From: Planctomyces sp.
GTDB lineage: Bacteria > Planctomycetota > Planctomycetia > Planctomycetales > Planctomycetaceae
NCBI GenBank assembly: GCA_005809115.1
Contig: SYLK01000201.1
Coordinates: forward strand, 1-8,660
DNA: 8,660 nucleotides
Direction of reading: 5' to 3'
Under the pieces are notes generated by a model. It had not been told where the DNA came from. It made no database searches and saw only the letters and a list, made by a program, of their open reading frames with translations. Within the stretch, counting starts at the first letter, position 1; each line of letters begins with the position of its first letter. Shown here one piece after another: positions 6,164-8,660 of this stretch. The position numbers were made by a program, and so were the translations under genes.

Positions 6164-8542
6164 ATGCGCCAGTTCGTGTCCGAAGGAGTCACCACCTCGC
6201 ACCGTGGATCCGCCGCGGACTCCGCCCGCATTCCGGCAGTCCTGATCCGGTCGTTCATTCTGGGACTTCACATCGCCTCCGGAATCATCGTACAGGGCGA
6301 TGAAAGCCACGCTCAGCCGGATTCGCTACCGACGGCAGGGGTGTCTGCCGTCCCGTCAGTGACGGAGCTGGCTGCTCGGGTCAGGCAGTCACTGGTCGTT
6401 GTGCGTTCGACCACTCGCGATGGTGCTGACGACGGTCTGGGGACCGGCTTTGTAATTGACAGCAGCGGACTGATCGTGACGGCCCGTCACGTCATCGGCG
6501 ATGGGCGCGACATCGTGGTGGAACTCCCGGATGGCGCCGAGACACGTGCCACAGAAGTCTATGCGTCATCCAGCCGACTTGACCTGGCCATCGTCCGGAT
6601 ACCGGCGTCTTCGCTGCCAGCCCTCGCAATCGGAACGTCGGAGCTGATCAGTCAGGGACGCGATGTCGTGGCCATGGGCCATCCTCGCGGGTTTCGAAAC
6701 AGCGTGGTCAGCGGCGTGATCTCCGGACGCCGTGACTTCGATGGTGTCTCCATGATCCAGCTGGCCATGCCGGTCGAACCGGGCAACAGTGGTGGCCCGC
6801 TCGTGGATCGTGACGGACGTGTCCTGGGGATTATTACCATGAAGTCAACCGCCTCGGATAACCTGGGCTTTGCGCTGCCGGTCGACCTGCTGCAGTCTTT
6901 GCTGGACGACCCCAATCCGGTCCCGATTCAGCGCTGGCGGACCATCGGAGCGCTCGACAGCCGCAGCTGGTCGCCCCTGTTCGGTGCGAACTGGCGACAA
7001 CGCGCCGGCCGCATCACTGTGGACGGTCAGGGAGTCGGCTTCGGCGGTCGCACACTGTGCCTCAGCACCCTCCCGCTTCCTTCGGAACTCCTGGAACTGC
7101 AGGTTTCCGTCAAACTGGATGATGAGCGTGGTGCGGCAGGGCTGGTGTTTCACTCTGATGGCGGCGATCGACACTACGGGTTTTACCCCAGTGCCGGGAA
7201 TCTGCGACTCACCCGGTTCAGTGGTCCCGATGTCAACTCCTGGACAATCCTGCACAATGCACCACATGCCACCTACCGCGCGGGCGACTGGAATACTCTG
7301 AAAGTTCGCATCCGCCCGGACGGGTTTGACTGTTTTGTGAATGGGCAGCCAGTAGTGACTTCGACAGACACGGAACTGGCGCGAGGAAAATTCGGGCTGG
7401 CATCCTTTCGGGGGACGCGAGCCGAGTTTCGCGGGTTCGCGACGGCAGAGACGCTGCCACCCGACCGACCGGACGAGGACGTTCTCGCCGCGCTGAACTC
7501 CACGTCGTTGAAGGTGACCGCTGACCGGCCAGCCGGGGCCGAAGTGGTCCGGGAACTGCTGCCCCACGCCAGATTCACCACGGAGCTGCTGACACAGGAA
7601 GCCGGACGCCTCGAACGGCTGGCCACACGACTGCGGCAGACCGCCCGGGACGTCCATCTGGTTCAGGTGCGCAGAGAACTGCTGCGGGAACTGCAGCTTC
7701 CCGTCGAGGATGTCGCCGAAAAACCCGATCGGCCGCCGGGGACTGGGGATCTGCTGAGATCGGCCCTGCTGGTGGCGCAACTGGATAATGAAGATGTCGA
7801 CGTTGACTCCTATGTCCGCCGCGTGGATGAAATGGCGACGGAAATTCAGGCTGCCGTCTCCGAAAACTCCACTCCCGCTGTTCGCCTGCAGGCCCTCGAC
7901 AAGTACCTGTTCGAGGACAACGGCTTTCACGGAAGCAGGTTCGAATATTACACAAAATCCAACAGCTACCTGAACGAAGTCATTGATGATCGAGAAGGAC
8001 TGCCGATCACACTGTCGGTCCTCTATATGGAACTCGCGGAACGGCTGAATCTCCAGGTCGTCGGAGTCGGCCTGCCAGGACACTTTGTCGTCCGATATGA
8101 GCCGCAGGATGACCCGGCAACAACGCAGCTGATTGATCCCTTTGAAAAGGGCCGCCGCCTCTCCCTGGATGATGCCGCTCAGCGGCTGCGGGATGCCGGA
8201 CACCCCAATCTGCCGGCTTTTTATGAAGCTCAGACGTCCGTGCAGATCATTCAGAGAATGCTGACGAACCTGCTGAGCCTCGCCGAAGCCGGACGCAGTG
8301 ACGAAGATGTTCGCCGATACCTGGAAGTGCTGACGGAGCTGTCGCCGGACCAGTTCGAGTATCGAGCCAGGCGTGTCGAAATGCGGGCGCGCACCGGACG
8401 CCTGGAAGACGCGATTCTGGATGTCGACTGGTTTCTCCGTGTCCGACCCGCCGGGACAGACGAAAATCGCCTGCACGAACTGCGAGCCACTCTGCAGCAG
8501 CAGCTGAATCTCCGGCAGGACATCCCCGCGGCGATGCCCTGA
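6164..8542 (+). CDS. Exported trypsin-like protease / ConA-like / SirB1 transglutaminase-like fusion protein
   Basis: 792 aa. A hydrophobic core at about 23-43 and SHA at 48-50 suggest export with cleavage near residue 50. The serine protease domain (about 65-250, Deg/HtrA type) shows the triad: H109 in VTARHV, D140 in LDLAIVR and S209 in PGNSGGPL. No PDZ domain follows. Residues about 262-427 form a beta-rich domain (ELQVSVKLDDERGAAGLVFHS, then WNTLKVRIRPDGFDCFVNGQP) like concanavalin-A/LamG or DUF1080 folds; this part is tentative. A charged helical linker runs at about 433-530. Residues about 540-690 match SirB1-type Transglut_core2 (ALDKYLFEDNGFHG, NSYLNEVIDDREGLPITLSV, GVGLPGHFVVRY), and about 690-780 is a TPR-like tail usual in SirB1 proteins. 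The SirB1 part contains no cysteine, so classical transglutaminase or thiol-protease chemistry is not expected. The protease may act on envelope proteins; substrate and partners are unknown. Confidence 0.9.
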   Translation: MRQFVSEGVTTSHRGSAADSARIPAVLIRSFILGLHIASGIIVQGDESHAQPDSLPTAGVSAVPSVTELAARVRQSLVVVRSTTRDGADDGLGTGFVIDSSGLIVTARHVIGDGRDIVVELPDGAETRATEVYASSSRLDLAIVRIPASSLPALAIGTSELISQGRDVVAMGHPRGFRNSVVSGVISGRRDFDGVSMIQLAMPVEPGNSGGPLVDRDGRVLGIITMKSTASDNLGFALPVDLLQSLLDDPNPVPIQRWRTIGALDSRSWSPLFGANWRQRAGRITVDGQGVGFGGRTLCLSTLPLPSELLELQVSVKLDDERGAAGLVFHSDGGDRHYGFYPSAGNLRLTRFSGPDVNSWTILHNAPHATYRAGDWNTLKVRIRPDGFDCFVNGQPVVTSTDTELARGKFGLASFRGTRAEFRGFATAETLPPDRPDEDVLAALNSTSLKVTADRPAGAEVVRELLPHARFTTELLTQEAGRLERLATRLRQTARDVHLVQVRRELLRELQLPVEDVAEKPDRPPGTGDLLRSALLVAQLDNEDVDVDSYVRRVDEMATEIQAAVSENSTPAVRLQALDKYLFEDNGFHGSRFEYYTKSNSYLNEVIDDREGLPITLSVLYMELAERLNLQVVGVGLPGHFVVRYEPQDDPATTQLIDPFEKGRRLSLDDAAQRLRDAGHPNLPAFYEAQTSVQIIQRMLTNLLSLAEAGRSDEDVRRYLEVLTELSPDQFEYRARRVEMRARTGRLEDAILDVDWFLRVRPAGTDENRLHELRATLQQQLNLRQDIPAAMP

Positions 8543-8607
8543 CTCGCGATTGACGGTGTAGTGCTCTGTCACAGCTAAAAAGTCGGATTGGCAGAATGAT
8601 GAAAATC

Positions 8608-8612
8608 GAGGA
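8608..8612 (+). promoter_or_regulatory. Ribosome-binding site of the right-edge gene
   Basis: GAGGA sits 6 nt before the ATG at 8619 and selects this start over the ATG at 8596, whose frame stops after 15 codons. Confidence 0.45.
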
Positions 8613-8618
8613 AACTGC

Positions 8619-8660
8619 ATGGCACAAGGAGGTGTGGAGATAGGCGTGCAAATCGGACCC
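8619..8660 (+). CDS. Start of a further gene, cut by the window edge
   Basis: Fourteen open codons (MAQGGVEIGVQIGP) run to the right edge without a stop. The start is supported by a GAGGA site at a good distance. It begins 76 bp after the fusion gene, on the same strand, with no convincing terminator between, so co-transcription is possible. The visible part is too short to assign a family. Confidence 0.4.
   Translation, partial: MAQGGVEIGVQIGP

Noticed and set aside
6845..8620. 591-codon minus-strand open frame antisense to the protease fusion
   Set aside because: The plus strand encodes clear protease and SirB1 motifs; the antisense translation is Gln/Arg-rich and shows no family signature.
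8596..8643. Short peptide MMKIEETAWHKEVWR
   Set aside because: It has 15 codons and no good ribosome-binding site. The overlapping frame from 8619 has a better site and stays open.

Overview
The window is GC-rich, densely coding bacterial chromosome. It most resembles a planctomycete (Planctomycetota). This is an inference from gene content, not from a marker gene: a secreted FGE/SUMF1-like protein, a degenerate GspE/PilB-type ATPase, and a large exported protein joining a trypsin-like protease, a concanavalin-A-like domain and a SirB1-type transglutaminase-like module. No rRNA, tRNA, CRISPR array, insertion sequence or phage gene is visible.

Layout. The left edge to 767 (minus strand) holds a CpdA-like metallophosphoesterase. 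Its frame is intact apart from one in-frame amber codon at 531-533, directly before the GNHD metal motif. After a 267-bp gap comes a minus-strand run of three genes that looks like an operon, transcribed from about 5117 down to 1035. In order these are an alkaline-phosphatase-superfamily phosphodiesterase (3708-5117), a GspE/PilB-like protein with degraded ATPase motifs (2280-3668), and an exported FGE-like protein (1035-2273). The gaps are 39 bp and 6 bp.

A 226-bp divergent region (5118-5343) carries nested inverted repeats. It separates this operon from a plus-strand gene of unknown function, 171 aa, at 5344-5859. A 304-bp gap follows and ends in a 10-bp-arm hairpin just before a good ribosome-binding site. 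Then comes the 792-aa protease/ConA-like/SirB1 fusion (6164-8542). A second reading frame with a ribosome-binding site opens at 8619 and runs off the right edge.

How the genes fit together is mostly unknown. The three operon genes could serve a cell-envelope or export-linked process, since one is exported and one derives from a secretion/pilus ATPase, but nothing in the sequence proves a shared pathway. The strongest oddities are the GspE-like protein with no Walker A lysine, the nonsense codon in the CpdA-like gene, and the domain fusion of the 792-aa protein.
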